DNA of 64,000 bases, taken from contig OX463781.1 in NCBI GenBank assembly GCA_949825025.1, positions 6,551,370 through 6,615,369 of the forward strand, given 5' to 3'. This DNA is from Siphlonurus alternatus (lineage: Eukaryota > Arthropoda > Insecta > Ephemeroptera > Siphlonuridae). This document shows positions 48,763 to 62,201 of the stretch, in pieces (within the stretch, counting starts at the first letter, position 1; the number at the start of each line of letters is the position of its first letter). Below the pieces are notes generated by a model that was not told where the DNA came from, made no database searches, and saw only the letters and a program-made list of their open reading frames with translations. Position numbers and translations under genes: made by a program.

Positions 48763-50656
48763 ATCTCAAATATTTCAAGCTTTTTTATTTATTTTAATAT
48801 TATTTATGAATAAGTATGTATAATTTATTAATGCAGTATTAAGGGGAAAAAATGTAAATTTATGTTCAAAGAATTTTTAGGCTGTAGTATTATATAACCA
48901 TACCTCAAATGGTTTTATTATAAAATATAATACATTTTGTTTTAAATCTTAATAATTGCTTGTTGTTTTTGTATTATCTAAGCAATAAATTAGAATATTT
49001 TCATGCTATAACTTAGTTGAACATATTAAATTTCTTATTTTTAATTAATTTTTTGAGGTCAATTGAGTTATATTTCATGAACAGGAGAGAGAGAGAGGGG
49101 GGGGGGCTTAATGACAGAAGAGGTCAGATGGAAATAAATATCTTAGATAGCTGATGATTACGTCACAGTGTTCAGGTGAGGAACATAATGCCATCATTAT
49201 TTTATAAAGGTGTGTTTTGATGTGTGATTTTTTTTTTTATTTGAACAGTTAAACGAAAGTATGGGTGGGCCCAAGTTAATTCTTTAGTGTTTGATAGAGC
49301 TGTTGGAAAATCTATGAGTCATGTATAAATTATTACATAATCGTTCTGTATTAAGGATTAATTACGTCTATTAATTAATTTGCCACACGTTTAAAAATAT
49401 AAAAGGCACGCACATAATCAGAAATGTTGGTATGATAATAAAAACTATACATAAATTATTATTATTACATGTAAGGTGCATCAAAAAATACACATATAGC
49501 ATAAATGTATAATATTATTAATATATTGTTTTATGGTTATTCTTTTAAATTAAGTAATTCAAGCTTTTTTTAAATTTATTGGATTTTTGCTTACATAAAA
49601 TACAAAAAATTATAATTTCTATAAGGAATACTTGAATCTTTTCTTTTATCTTCTTATAACATTTATAAAATCTTAATGAACTTTTGTATATATATAGAAT
49701 GTAATAACGTTTCGTCTTTTGTTCTAGTTTAAAATAATACAACATCATCAACATCTAAAAAAGAAAAAATATCTTATATATATACAAGAACATAAGAATT
49801 TATATACGTTACAGAAACCACCATAGTATAATAGTAAAAACTCTTTTGTATTTACTAAAAGATTGTTGTGTGTCTTGTATATATTTTCTCGCTTTGGGGC
49901 GTTACTACATTTTGTAATATAGCAGCTATACGGACAGAAGCAAAAGCCAGCAGCATCACAGCTATATAATATAACCTGGCTGTTATACGAAGCAGCAAGC
50001 TTTTGTTTACAGACTAAGACATGCCAAGTTATTGGTGTTGGTAAGAAAGTTTAGCAGCTTTGTACCACAATCGTTTGTTGTTTCGTGATAGCAGTGGTGC
50101 TCACAATTGCATGAGGTGCTGAGAAAAGAGAATGAGCTTCTTTGAAGATTTATATCCAAGTATTCTTATAGTTAAACTTTAAGGCTCTAACTCACACTCC
50201 TTATTACCATTATACTGTATAAAATACTTTTGTACATTACATAAACTTATATGTCAGCTATAATTGTGAATAGATACAGTATAGTTACGTGTAGTTGAAA
50301 GCTGCATGTCTTTTTATGTTTAGAGTTGATTTCTTTGATGAATGTGGCTTATTAACTCTTCTTCTTCTTGATCCGTTTTTGAGAATAGGCCAAATTTAGC
50401 CATTCACCCACAAGCACTAATTGTGGTTTAACGATTAATGACAAAACCATTGCTCATTATTTCCCGATGGTGCACATAAAATATTTATAAAGATAAAGGA
50501 CGATTTGACCTGATAAAAAAAAAAAAATATGAGTTATTGAATTTTCGTTTCACTATGATAATATTCTTTCAAACATTCATTTTGATAAAAAAAAATATGC
50601 GGAATTATGCATTTTATGCCTTATATATTGGCATAGAGTGATATATTGGTTTTATC
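48763..50656. other. AT-rich intergenic stretch
   Basis: A GA/G-rich tract lies at about 49083-49107. A complex patch at about 49890-50110 contains CAGCAGCATCACAGC and GGACAGAAGCAAAAGCC. No supported gene. The minus-strand frame 49545-49754 is Lys/Ile/Tyr-rich chance sequence. Confidence 0.4.
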
Positions 50657-50675
50657 AATGGAGTATTGCATGTCC

Positions 50676-50710
<35 letters not shown>

Positions 50711-50998
50711 AGAACTGGATAGAACGTGCAAAGTTATGCTACCCTGATTTTTTTCAGATTTTTTAGAGCCCGGGAAGTATTTTTAAAAAATTATTGAAAG
50801 TCCTTTTTGTGACGTCACGCGGCGGCAAGTCCTATCTTTTTCTTAAGGAACTGCGTCTCTTGACGTCACAAAAATAACTTTCAATAATTTTTTAAAAATA
50901 GTTCCCGGGCTCTAAAAAATTTGAAAAAAATCAAGGTTGCATAACTTTGCACCCTTTATCCATTTCTGCAATAAAAAAATTGAGGTCAATACTCCATT
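50657..50998. mobile_element. Fold-back element family A, copy 2 (342 bp)
   Basis: The arms begin AATGGAGTATTGCATGTCCT and end AGGTCAATACTCCATT. The arm core GTTATGCTACCCTGATTTTT and AGAGCCCGGGAAGTATTTTT matches copy 1 at 31131. A T29 run (50680-50708) expands the left arm. The centre carries two TGACGTCA sites in inverted arrangement (50810-50817 and 50861-50868). Confidence 0.85.
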
Positions 50999-53900
50999 GT
51001 TTCATACGAAGTTCTTGAAAACAAAGTCTTGGTAAAATTTAAGACCCTCGGTGACACAAAAGCAAGAAGACGAGCCCTGGCAGTACTTTCAGTCGACAAA
51101 GGAGGCGTTGGGGCGGAATCTCCGTGCTGGGAGTTGATGAAAAACTGCTCCGCAATCAACCTTTGAGATGCAGATCGCTGCAAATTGACACAGCCGTGGG
51201 CTGCAAGTTACTTTTTGCAGATTGGTTTGCAGTCACAGATGGACGCACTGTACTGTATAAAATATCTGGTGACTTCTGCGATGTATATAGTGGCATTGGT
51301 AGTTGATATTGTATTTATTATTGCAGAGCTCGCACAATCTCGTTGAAATTTAAAAATCATGCATGTCCTTTTTCATACATAGTTATATTTCTGATATTTC
51401 ATATTAGCCTCCTTTAAAGCAATCTTTAATTAATACACAAATGGTAAATAGTAAATACAGCTGGTACATATAGTGTGTGTGTTTAACTCAATTTTATATT
51501 CATTTTGACTGTACACGAAAGTGTTGAGTTTTTTTTTTATGTGTAGTATATAGGGTAATAATCATCTAATTACAAGTTAATAATTTCAATTAAAAAAAAT
51601 GCAAGCTTTTTCTTTAATGAGATATTATATCTTTACATTATTACAATTTGAATTTAAATAACTAAATTATTATAATGCAAAAGAAAATTACCTTTTGTTT
51701 CATTATAATTATAAAAAGTATATTCTTTATAATATTATAGCATTGTTTTTTATATAGGCTACTAGCTAACAATGTAAAAATGTTGGAATAATATACATTT
51801 TTATCATACTCTAAACTTTTTAAAGTAATAAATTTTACTCTGTTTTTATAGTGTCAAGATTATTAAAACTGATTATAATATTTAAAAAAAAAATTAATTA
51901 TTAAAAAAAAAATTATTTTAATGAAGCAATATGAAACGATTGTATGTATATATTAGATTGTGTCACCGATTCCACATATATTAATTAGCCTAAAATTTAG
52001 CATCCGGACTACAATAATGTGCTATCATTTATAACATTCACCATTGTATATACGAATGATGAACATCTATCTTAGAACATAACAACAAACATGCATGATG
52101 AACGGTTATGACTGCCATAGTAAGACACTTTACTACTTGCTATGTTTATTATGTTGCTCACTATATCTGATGTTTATAAATATGCACGTGACGCAGATTT
52201 TATACGCATTTTGATATACTGTGTACCAGAAATTCATTGTTTAGAATTTTCAAAACTTGAAATGTTTTATAAATTATTTATAAGTGTAGTGTTGGTTATG
52301 TTCATAAATATTAAATGTGAAAATTCCATAGATTTGAATTTGATTCATTATACAAATATTCCATTTTGGTGCGCCTGCAGAGAAAATATGTATGCAACCA
52401 ACTGAGGAATCACCACAGATAATAATAGAGTTCATTCTTTGATATAATATTCTATTATATAGACCCCTTTCTTCATCATTGCATGCAATGCTTTGTCAAT
52501 TAATACTGCTTTGCATTTATGATATTTATAACAAATTTTATTCATTTGAAATTTGGTTTTATTTAATCGTATGTTTGTTTCAATATTTAACGGCGTTAAA
52601 TTTGTTGTTTAGTGCAATTTTTACCGTAATTTAACTTAATAATAACTATTTTAAGTGTCAATTGACAATAAATATATTTTTCTTGTACGTTGGTAAACTA
52701 CTGTTTTAATAAATAAGGGAAATATCGTGTAACATTAGCTTTGTTTTACACAAGTTTGAACCTCGAGATTTGATATAGAGTGACTCACAGTGATACGTGA
52801 GATATCGCATGTCAATTCACAACAACTTAATGTCGTGTGTCAATAAAAATAAGTACGCACGCAAACATTTTTCAGAGTTTAGAATTGTAAAATATTCCGA
52901 GAATTTTTACTGTATTATAATAAAAATACAATATTGTACTCATAATTTTTTTTAGTCACTTCACAATTTTTTCAATATTTTTAACAAATAGTGACAATTA
53001 TGACGATTAAGTCAGGCTATGTGCAGGTGATCTCAAACAGTCTCAAATGTTCTTTACTTCTTTGTTATTGGTCAAAATAACAGATGTTATTTTAATGTTA
53101 ATATTACTGTAATTAAAACCACAAGGTTCAAAACCAGATAAACAATATTGTAATATTGTGTAATAATTAATGTGATGAGCTAGGAACAAATTAAAGAAGT
53201 GAAAAGTTCTTATTTTGAAACTGCATGATGTTTTTCAATAGTAATCAATGTAATCATAATATTTAATTTTATTCACCAGTTGTCAAAAAATATCATGATA
53301 AAACCATATAATAATAAATAGAACGAACTGTCAATGCTATTTTACACGTGTTTACACTGTACTTATGTCCTTTTGTGTAGGACGACAAGTTGGTGTTCAC
53401 ACACATGACTTTTTGTCGACGTGGCGCGCCTCAAGGCTGGCCGCTCAGTCAAGTATAGTTGTTTGCTAGCAAAGAGGAAGCCATTCGTTATCCGGTAGAT
53501 AGCATCTTTATCCTGCCTTGCTGTTGGGCTCTTGGTGGCATTGCGGACAGAATAACAGGCAGCTCACTCGAGGAAGATGAAACAAGCCGAACAACTCTAT
53601 ACTTGATGTATAAGTAAGCTTCATTTCGAATTACACATTTGAATTATGAGATATACCATCAAAATCATCCACTTATATGTGTGTGGGAGATTTAACAATA
53701 AAATATAAGTTGAGTATTTATATGATAGAGATCATAATTTTAGGTTTTGCTTGTTACGAAAATTTGTATACGTCAAGAAAATGTGTATGTTTAATTTTCA
53801 TGTGAATAAGTGCTGATTTAGAAATCTGACAACTGAAAAATGAGGTATAAATTTATTTTATTGAGTCTACTTGTTTATATTATTATATAAAGTACACCTA

Positions 53901-56705
53901 TGTGAGAGAAATTTTACCGTATTATAATCAAACTACGAACTGTGATCCGATCATGTGTACAGTTACTATATACACTTGGAAACCAAATACAAAATGCTTT
54001 ATTGTAAAGAAATGGCCTTCAGTGCAATAAAATAGGTTTGTAGAGAAACTATGTCACACTATATAGCAAAATAGCAAGCATTTTGAAATTAATTATTGAA
54101 AAATGATTTTTACACTCATTTTTGGAGCGTTAGTATAGAACCCATAATATAAACAGTAAACAAAAATTAATTTATTATCATGCCGACTGATTTTAAAAAA
54201 GAAAGGTTTTTAAAATTAAAATTTAGTTGCACACTAAATTGTAAGATTTCATGAATTTTTCGTCCCTCTCTGAATCACTTTTACAGTAGACCAAATAATT
54301 TTTAATTTGATGTTGCTTTTCTTGAACCGTGAAGATATTTCGTGCTATGATAATTTCAGAGAATTATTCTTTGTATAAATTTACCCTCTCTTCTGAAGCG
54401 TATCGCAGCATGCATGCATGGTGCCAGGTAGATATTATGTTTTACTGAAGAAACTGTGGCGTGATATACATTTAATTTAAAGACCCGGGAAACAACATGT
54501 AAACATTTTTATTTTTATTTTTTTATTGAAAAAGAAAACGTAAATTGTGTATGATTTATTCAGTCAAGCTTGTATGCAACCACATGTTCATCAAATGTAA
54601 ATTTTGATGTAATTATGTGTAAGTAATACTGGAGTTGAATATTAACATGAAGCAAAGATTTAAAATTTTATTATTATACCATAAAAAGACTTTTTAATGG
54701 AAATAAATACAGTATGGCATTTCATGATAATATATTTAAAAGAGGCTTTTAATTTTTAGAACAATTTTTATTATACTGTTGATTGAGTATTGACTAATTT
54801 TCCTTATTTTCCTTCATACATTTTTAAATCGATCAAGCTAATAGAGTGCACGGTCGTCAAGGTATGAAAAAGCCTGAAGTTCTATTTTCATACAAATTTT
54901 AAAAAATGTGACGCTCAATATTAAAATTGCAAACCTCATTGATGGAAAATTTTAAAATTCAGATACTAACTTGCAATATATTGACAAAAATCTCTTAAAT
55001 GTGTAGCTCCCGTAGGAAAATTTAACAGTTCAAATCCAATTTATGTTTCGTTTTTCAAAAACACGTTAAAAAATACAATATTTTACCTGGCCTTTATATT
55101 ATAAAAATAAGTTGAGAGATAGTAAGAGGCACATAGAAGTGTTATTAGCAGGGGGCGGGTGTATCTGATTTAGATGTTGTTAAGATAATTTCCAGCACCT
55201 CTACATGTAAGTAAAAGCTTTCTGTTTTCATGATGGATGACGAATTCGAGAGTAATGGGTGGTATAAAGCTGCTGCCACTATGATTTGCTACTTTATATC
55301 AGCTTGAGGAGCCACCGCCTTGTAAATCTCGAATTAAATCAAATTATATCAAATGTATGACCCTGTGAAGAAAAAACAACTTATTGACTTCATTTTATAT
55401 TTCATCTTGATAATTCTAACTCATTTTATAGTTAATTTTTTATTTATTTTATTCTCATATTTTATGACTTGAACATAAAGTATGTATGATATAAAATATA
55501 ATAATTATATTCCTATTATTAAAGAAATGTTATCTTCATTGTTATTTTATTTCATTATTATGTAACCATGCAGTTTTGAAATATGTTTTATTTATAAACA
55601 TGTTATTAAACGTTCTTGTATATAAGTTAATTTAACTTTGAGAGGTTTAGTTGTTTTATAATAAATATATGATATTATGAACTTTTAATTCACTTTATTT
55701 ATTTGAAAATTTACAAAATATTCAAAGTACAAAATACCTTGAAAATGTTCCATTGTCACCAAAATTTGGTGTCGAAAAATACATTAAATTGAGGCACTGA
55801 ATTTGAGTGATACTCTGTTTCAATAATTAAAATGTGTCAAAATTATATAAAAAAAAAATCCTAAAAATATTAACATAATTAAACTATAAAGGTCAGAAGA
55901 TGATGTTAATATTTATAACTGCAGATATTATAAAAAATTATTCATAATGCATGCTTTCCAATTGTGTATATTAAACTCTGTATTATATACATTATATTAG
56001 TCTTAGTGTATACTTAAAATAATTCATTTACCATTAACTAATAAAATGCTAAAAAAACTGAAGTTTCCATGCAAACGGAATAAAATTTATTTATTGTTGA
56101 GCTGTATTATTACAATTATTATAAGTAGCCTTGTACTTGTAGTGTTACAGAATATTATAACGATGAAAAAAAAAATCAAGTAGAAAACAATTTTTAAAAT
56201 TAGATAGCCGTGAAAACACATTTCACTTTTTACTTACTATATATTCATGTAACAAAAAAAAAAAAAAAAAATAAATAAATAAAAGAAGTGATAAATGTAC
56301 AAAATGGCATGAGAAAAACATATAAATAAAGTTAAAAACATCACTATCATTTTAGATTACAAATAAGGGAAGTTATATATCATTCACATGCATGCACTAG
56401 CTCTTGCTACTATAGTGATGTAGTGTTTTTGTTATACTGTTGCATCTCGTGCATAATAATAAATGTGTGGTGTTACCTCCCCCCCCCCCCCTACAACATC
56501 CTTTTTAACAATATACGCAGCAACAATGCTCATGCACCGGACACAGAAGCTACTGATTAGAGATTATGATAACACAATTAATAGCTGTCATTGCTCAATC
56601 TAACAGTGAGGCTACTGACCTCAACATATAATTAAAATTAATTTAAATTTAGGTAACAGGATTATATTATATTGCCACATGACACGAAGTGAATTATGAC
56701 TGTGT
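50999..56705. other. Intergenic desert with islands
   Basis: Islands: about 51050-51300 (GGAGGCGTTGGGGCGGAATC), and about 53370-53600 (CGTGGCGCGCCTCAAGGCTG and GATA-type words TTATCC, AGATAGC, TTTATCC). A plus-strand frame ending at 52405 includes an internal Met followed by a hydrophobic stretch (MFYKLFISVVLVMFINIKC), which looks like a signal peptide on a 28-residue tail. It is too short and unsupported to call a gene. A C11 run occurs at about 56479. Confidence 0.35.
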
Positions 56706-56709
56706 TTAA

Positions 56710-57113
56710 AGGTAGAGATAACGCCGATCAGCTGTTCAACGCAGGTCCCTTTGATTAGCATGTAAACCTTAGCAAATTTACAAAAATTCTGAATTTTTTT
56801 TGTGAGGCAGATATTAGTGCCTAAAAGCTAAAAGCCATGATAGAAAAAATTTCAAAACAATTTAACGAGCCGATTTTTTTTCAATTATTATTTTTTTTTT
56901 AATTTTCAGCATAGGGCTTTTCCATTTGAGAGACAAACTAAGAACTTAATTAAAAAAAATCGTCTCGTTAAATTGTTTTCAAACTTTTTCTATTGCATTT
57001 AGGCACTAATATCTGCCTATTAAAAATTTTTCAGAATTTTTGTGAATTTGCTAAGGTTTACATGTTAATCAAAGGGAACTACGTCGAACAGCTGATCGAC
57101 GTTATCTCTACCT
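56710..57113. mobile_element. Fold-back element family B, near-complete palindrome (404 bp)
   Basis: The left end AGGTAGAGATAACGCCGATC and right end GATCGACGTTATCTCTACCT are reverse complements with one mismatch. The arms stay closely matched inward (CATGTAAACCTTAGCAAATT, GCAGATATTAGTGCCTAAA, AACAATTTAACGAG) almost to the centre. TTAAA flanks both sides if the element is taken as starting at GG, consistent with a short AT-rich target duplication. No ORF. Confidence 0.88.
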
Positions 57114-57917
57114 TAAAGAAGGGTTTACATGTGAGTGATTTTTCAGGATAAGACGCGTTTGTTATTTAACAATAATTTGACGTTTTTCTACACGTTTTTC
57201 TGATGATGACCTATTTGTTTCTGAATACATAGAATGGATTTTACGGAAAATGCGTCTCAAAACACGTCAAGCTTCCGACATTTGGGGGAAAAAACATGTT
57301 CATGTAAATCTATGACGTATAAAGTTGGCTTAGATATTTTAAATTTTATTAGGCTTATTGGTCTATAAAAAGTAAATTTATATTAGTTATTGGTAGTATG
57401 AAAGTAGTAATAAAAACTCCTATATTATTAATTATAATATATGCAATAACTTTTACAACTAGTCTAAAAAAAAAAGAAAAAGTTAAGGTATATTATGGCT
57501 TTAGGTGTGTCGATGTTTATTAGCATGTTATTAAATGTTAATGAAGTTATGTTGTATTATGTATGCCCGCCCTTGTGTATCTAAAATGGGTGGGGACCAA
57601 CAATTTTATAAATAATTTACGTGGAAGTATCAGAATACAAAGACTAAAAAGACATATTACCACATGGAAAAATACTATAATTAATTTTTATTTAATAAAT
57701 TATGAATTATTATAAAAGAATTGTTGTTATTTTATTTGACATGATAAGTTCTACCTCCACATCGAAAATTTCGCATTATAGGTGGTCTCTTTAACTTTTT
57801 GACATCCAAATTTTACATTGTACAGACTTTTGCAATAAAACAATTTTCAATCGCCTATATATATTATAATATTATATACATACTGCGAATTAATGATTAA
57901 ATGTAGGTAAAGCCCTT

Positions 57918-57950
<33 letters not shown>

Positions 57951-60900
57951 TTTCTTTAATTCAATAGACTTCAATAGATGATGATGGTGATGTAATTCAA
58001 TTTTGAATTTGAATTACAAGTTATGATATGACATATATATTTATCAGCATTTGAATAAAGAAATTATATTTTTTCACACATATTCAAAATATCTGATATT
58101 TGGAGAAATGAAAAATTAATTCTTAGTGGTAGAATACAAAAGATAAGAATTGAATTTTATAATCTGAGTTGACAACTCTTTATATTGACACAAGGAAGTT
58201 ATATAGCTTGTACCCAGGGTATGTATACATACCCTGGCATATATACATACCCTGGCTTGTACCATCTTAACTGCATGTACAAAAAAAAAAGTGCATGAGA
58301 AGCCTGTAATGAAATATTTCAGAGTTTTGAGACTTTCATACATAGCTTGTATATATAGTAATGTTACATCTTGTTGTGAAATAGCTATAAAGCCTGCAAG
58401 AAAATTAAATAGTGATTCTTATAACTCTGAGTTCTAATTTTAAGATGTGTTACACTTAATTTTTATAACCGGTATAAATTAATCCTATCATCAAATCAAG
58501 AGCAAAATAAATACCTAATTATAAATCTTGTTTCTATAGAATTAACTTCTCGAACCTTAAAGCTCTGATAGTTTTATGAGTTTTGAAATTTCAAACAGCA
58601 AGCTCTTAAATTGTGTTAATTTTAGTATATTTTTACAGAATGTTGTGTTGTTTAGAGAATTTCTAGTATAGTTAAATAGTGATGTTTCGACATTTCTTAA
58701 AGTATTTTATTTTTTCTCTCTAAAAATACTAAAGAATTCCCATTTAAGTTGACACTTCAAATCTTTTACATTAAGACAATCAAATACTTTGCTACTTTTA
58801 TTTTAGTTTTTCTAACTCAAATTAGAACATATAATAATAAAAGACTATTAAACAAAATGAGATTCCTATCTATTTTACACGTCTAAGAATATAATAATTA
58901 TATAGTTGAATTTATAATAAGAAGGTTGATGCTATTATATATATATAAAAGTAAAGGTATAGGCTGTATAGGTATTGCTTATTATTAAAATACGTATATA
59001 TATAAAAAAAATACTTAATGGTTTTTGAGGGTAATATTAAAGTACTCCAACCTGTCATTACGTATAGGTGCGTGTAAGATATGTTATTTCCTCGGGGGTA
59101 AAAGCTGTCATTAAAAACTAGAAGGCACATAAAATAAGAAAATAAAAGGCCATGTTATAAGCTGGTGAGCGAGCAGTAACTAAACTATAAGTGTTTCTGA
59201 CGCCAAAGGCACCAATTTACTGGCGACACCTGTCTGCCATATTTTCTCACATATCAAAATTAAAGTCGGGTGAAAAACCACCAACCACTTAATGCTCTGC
59301 TGTCCTCTTTTATATTATATATATCAAAAGTCACATAATAGACAATTACGGCATTTAAATTTATTTGTGTACTTTTATATATATTTGAATTTTAATGCAA
59401 TATTTATAGCTTTTAAAAGTGCATTCTATTCATTTTAATATGTTCCTCAGAATCTTTATTGCTTATATTGAGTATAATTATGATAATGAAATAATTTATA
59501 ATATATTATAGCATTTGGATGCAGCTATAATATATATGGAATAGAAAATAGGATGTTTAATTATATCTCAAAGTACACTCAAAATATGCCATAAAATACC
59601 AATTTAATTATCAAAAAATGAGAGCAAATGCTACAAAATTTATCGTTTTGGATTTTTAATTGGTTCATGAGACATTTAAAAGTAAAAATATACCAACACG
59701 ATAGCAATTTGTTACCTTCAAAAATAATCATAATTTTTAAAAACAGGATTAATAAAATATAACATTTTTTTCAAAATAGATCTAACAGTATTTTTCTATA
59801 TATTAGATATTTTTTATGATGGTTTAACTCGTAAAAAAGAACACTTTAAACTCATTTGAAAATTTAAATAATAAAAAAAAAAGTTTACAAGCAACATCAA
59901 AGATCAGCAGTTAGTAGAAACACATGTTATTTGGAGCACTTTCATCGTGTGTCGAAAAGTGCTTTGACATCTAGCTAGAAATGATGATGCGACAGCTAGA
60001 AGAAAGTTAAAAAAAGAGGTAACTTAGATTCCATATTACAAAGTACTAAATTTTCATTGCAATCATGTATTATCTAAAGTTATGTTGTATAATATGTAAT
60101 AAACATATTGAAGCATGATATATTATAATTTAATCATAATTATATACTATATATTTTATAATACCTTCATTTTGTAGATTTGTTTTGTAATATAGAAAGG
60201 GTGGAAAGGTGACCTTTATCACTGACCTAAAGAATCAAAATTTACAAGAGAGTATCTTTTTTTAAACTGGCAACGTATCAAAGAGATTTCAAACCTCGTC
60301 GTATCTTTTCACTTGTCACTCTCGTCAGCTGTTTACTGTATATAAAATTTCCTTGAACAACATCCCACAGTAGCTTTATATATATTATCTGTCAGGGTCC
60401 TGTTGTTTTTTATGATTTGATAAAAATCATTGTTTATTACTTCATTAAGTATACAATATACAAGCAGTTGACTTGACTTTTATGTTTCTAGTAATAGAAG
60501 AAGAAAGAAAAAAAGTATAATCAACAATCAGAGAGGATTTAACTGTGGTGGTAAATTGCCCAACTAAACTATATACTATGTACTGAAAATGTTTCATTGC
60601 TAGCAGTAAAACCTTGTGAATTAGTTTCTCTCTTTTAGAGTTTTTTTTTAATTGTTTTATATACTGTAATGACTGTTTTAAAATAATTTGGTCTCTTTTA
60701 TAATTATATTATATTGTTCTTAAGAATTGTTTTAACTTTATGGCTTTGTGTGACTCAACTTTTTGCAATGACGTCTTTTTTAGTGTTAAAAGTAGTAATT
60801 ATGTCATTAGTTTAACAAAATTCGTGTCAAAATTTCCTACTCCATATTTTAAAAAAAGGTTAATTATTTTTTATTGCCACTTAAATTATCCTACAGTTGT

Positions 60901-61039
60901 TAGAAGTCAATCAAGTATTTTATTTCAGCAATTAATAAATTTGCTGCTCTAAACTATATTTGACAATGATAACGCAGAATATTTTGTGTATGGTTCCACA
61001 TCTTGAGAAAAATAGTGTAATTTAATAATCGTCCTATTT
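57114..61039. other. Intergenic desert
   Basis: A T31 run lies at 57919-57949. A GC-richer island at about 59160-59290 contains GGTGAGCGAGCAGTAACTAA and CTGGCGACACCTGTCTGCC. Open frames at 58116-58343, 58912-59130 and 60740-60952 show no protein family and are probably chance. Confidence 0.4.
58215..58254. mobile_element. 40-bp palindromic micro-insertion with 9-bp target duplication
   Basis: CAGGGTATGTA is followed by its exact reverse complement, then a second partial copy ending TACATACCCTG. GCTTGTACC flanks it perfectly on both sides (58206-58214 and 58255-58263). The termini CAGGG...CCCTG are hAT-like. The partial second copy suggests tandem growth or template switching inside the insert. 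Confidence 0.78.
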
Positions 61040-61377
61040 AATGGAGAACCTTCATGAATTTTTTTATTATATATTTAGACAGAGCATCTTGAGTTACGTT
61101 TTGTCAATATTTTTCAGATTTTTTTGACACCTGTAACATCGTTAAAATCGAGGGAAAAGACGCTGTATATAACGTTATACTCATGCAAGTATTTCAAACA
61201 AGCAAGTATAATAGGGAAAGACCGTCTCTCTTCTCAATTTTGAAGGCTTTAGAGGGTTAAAAAAATCTGAACAAATTGGCAATACATAACTCAAGGTCCC
61301 CTTTCCAAACTTGCAATAATAAATTGTCATCAGGGAACAGATTATGGTGTTCCCTGTTGTCATGATGGTTGTCCATT
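61040..61377. mobile_element. Fold-back element family A, copy 3 (338 bp)
   Basis: The left arm AATGGAGAACCTTCATGAAT and the right arm end ATGGTTGTCCATT pair. CTTGAGTTACGTTTTGTCAA and TTCAGATTTTTTTGACACC recur inverted on the right (CATAACTCAAGG and AAAAAAATCTGAAC). The right arm is interrupted by a 26 bp micro-insertion at 61331-61356. Confidence 0.82.
61331..61356. mobile_element. 26-bp palindromic micro-insertion with 7-bp target duplication
   Basis: CAGGGAACA and TGTTCCCTG enclose eight bases. TTGTCAT flanks both sides (61324-61330 and 61357-61363). The related fold-back copy at 31131-31635 has the uninterrupted site (TTTTCATGTCTGTATGTTGT against TTGTCATGATGGTTGT here), an internal empty-site comparison that shows this really is an insertion. 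Confidence 0.85.
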
Positions 61378-62079
61378 TAGTGACAATGTATTAATTATTC
61401 ATTTTAAATTATATTAAATGTCATAAAAGTGATCACTAAAATCAACATTGCAACAAAAACTCTAAATTTCATACATCATGTACGTAATATATTTGTGTTC
61501 CATTAATATATTATTTATAAGGTATATGTGCATACGACAGACACACAGTAGCATGTTACATTATGTGTAATATTGCCATTAAATATATGTAAATGTATTT
61601 AAATATTGTATAATAATTTATCAACGATAAATATTTCATCCAATGACATAATATATAGATCCTAATAAAAATAACATATTTAATCATTACGATCTATAAT
61701 AAAGCGTGTTTAATAGTTAATAATATATATTTTAAAAATAAGGTTAATTTTTTTTTAAATTTATAACATCAATAACCAGTTTGCCCAACCTTGCCCTAAA
61801 GGTAAATTATATATTTTGCTTCCTGTTTTATTAATAAAAAAAAATGTCTAATTAATTATGTAGCTATGATTGTGACATAAATATTGAGGAATGAACATAA
61901 AAGATTTGGTCCGAGATTAGAACGATAAATGTCAATGGTTTCTTGTTAATCCTCGGTTACAAGATTTATAACTTACACTAACGAGTTTAATAAAAAATGA
62001 ACTTTAGGAGAGAGAGTCATCGACACCTCGTCACAACATGTTGCAGGTGCTAAGGAAAAAAGCTGGTCAAGCTTGTATT
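61378..62079. other. AT-rich intergenic stretch
   Basis: No gene or element recognised apart from short complex patches at about 61910-62060. Confidence 0.4.
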
Positions 62080-62201
62080 TATATAGTCATCCCGGGCTAG
62101 CGTTGATTTGACGTCACGTGACCCTCCCATTAGTTTTGTATTGGAGGACAAAGGAATAGGATCGTGACATCAAATCAATGTTTGACCAGAACGACTATAT
62201 A
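62080..62201. mobile_element. Probable MITE, 122 bp, TATATAGTC termini
   Basis: The left end TATATAGTCATCCCGGGCTA and GTTGATTTGACGTCACGTGA pair imperfectly with the right end GTGACATCAAATCAATGTTT and GACCAGAACGACTATATA. TGACGTCA is at 62109-62116. No clear target duplication. Confidence 0.6.

Noticed and set aside
44292..53505. 14-mer CCGGTAGATAGCAT shared in opposite orientation at 44292-44305 and 53492-53505
   Set aside because: In 64 kb of biased composition, shared 14-mers on either strand are expected many times by chance, and similarity does not extend beyond the match.
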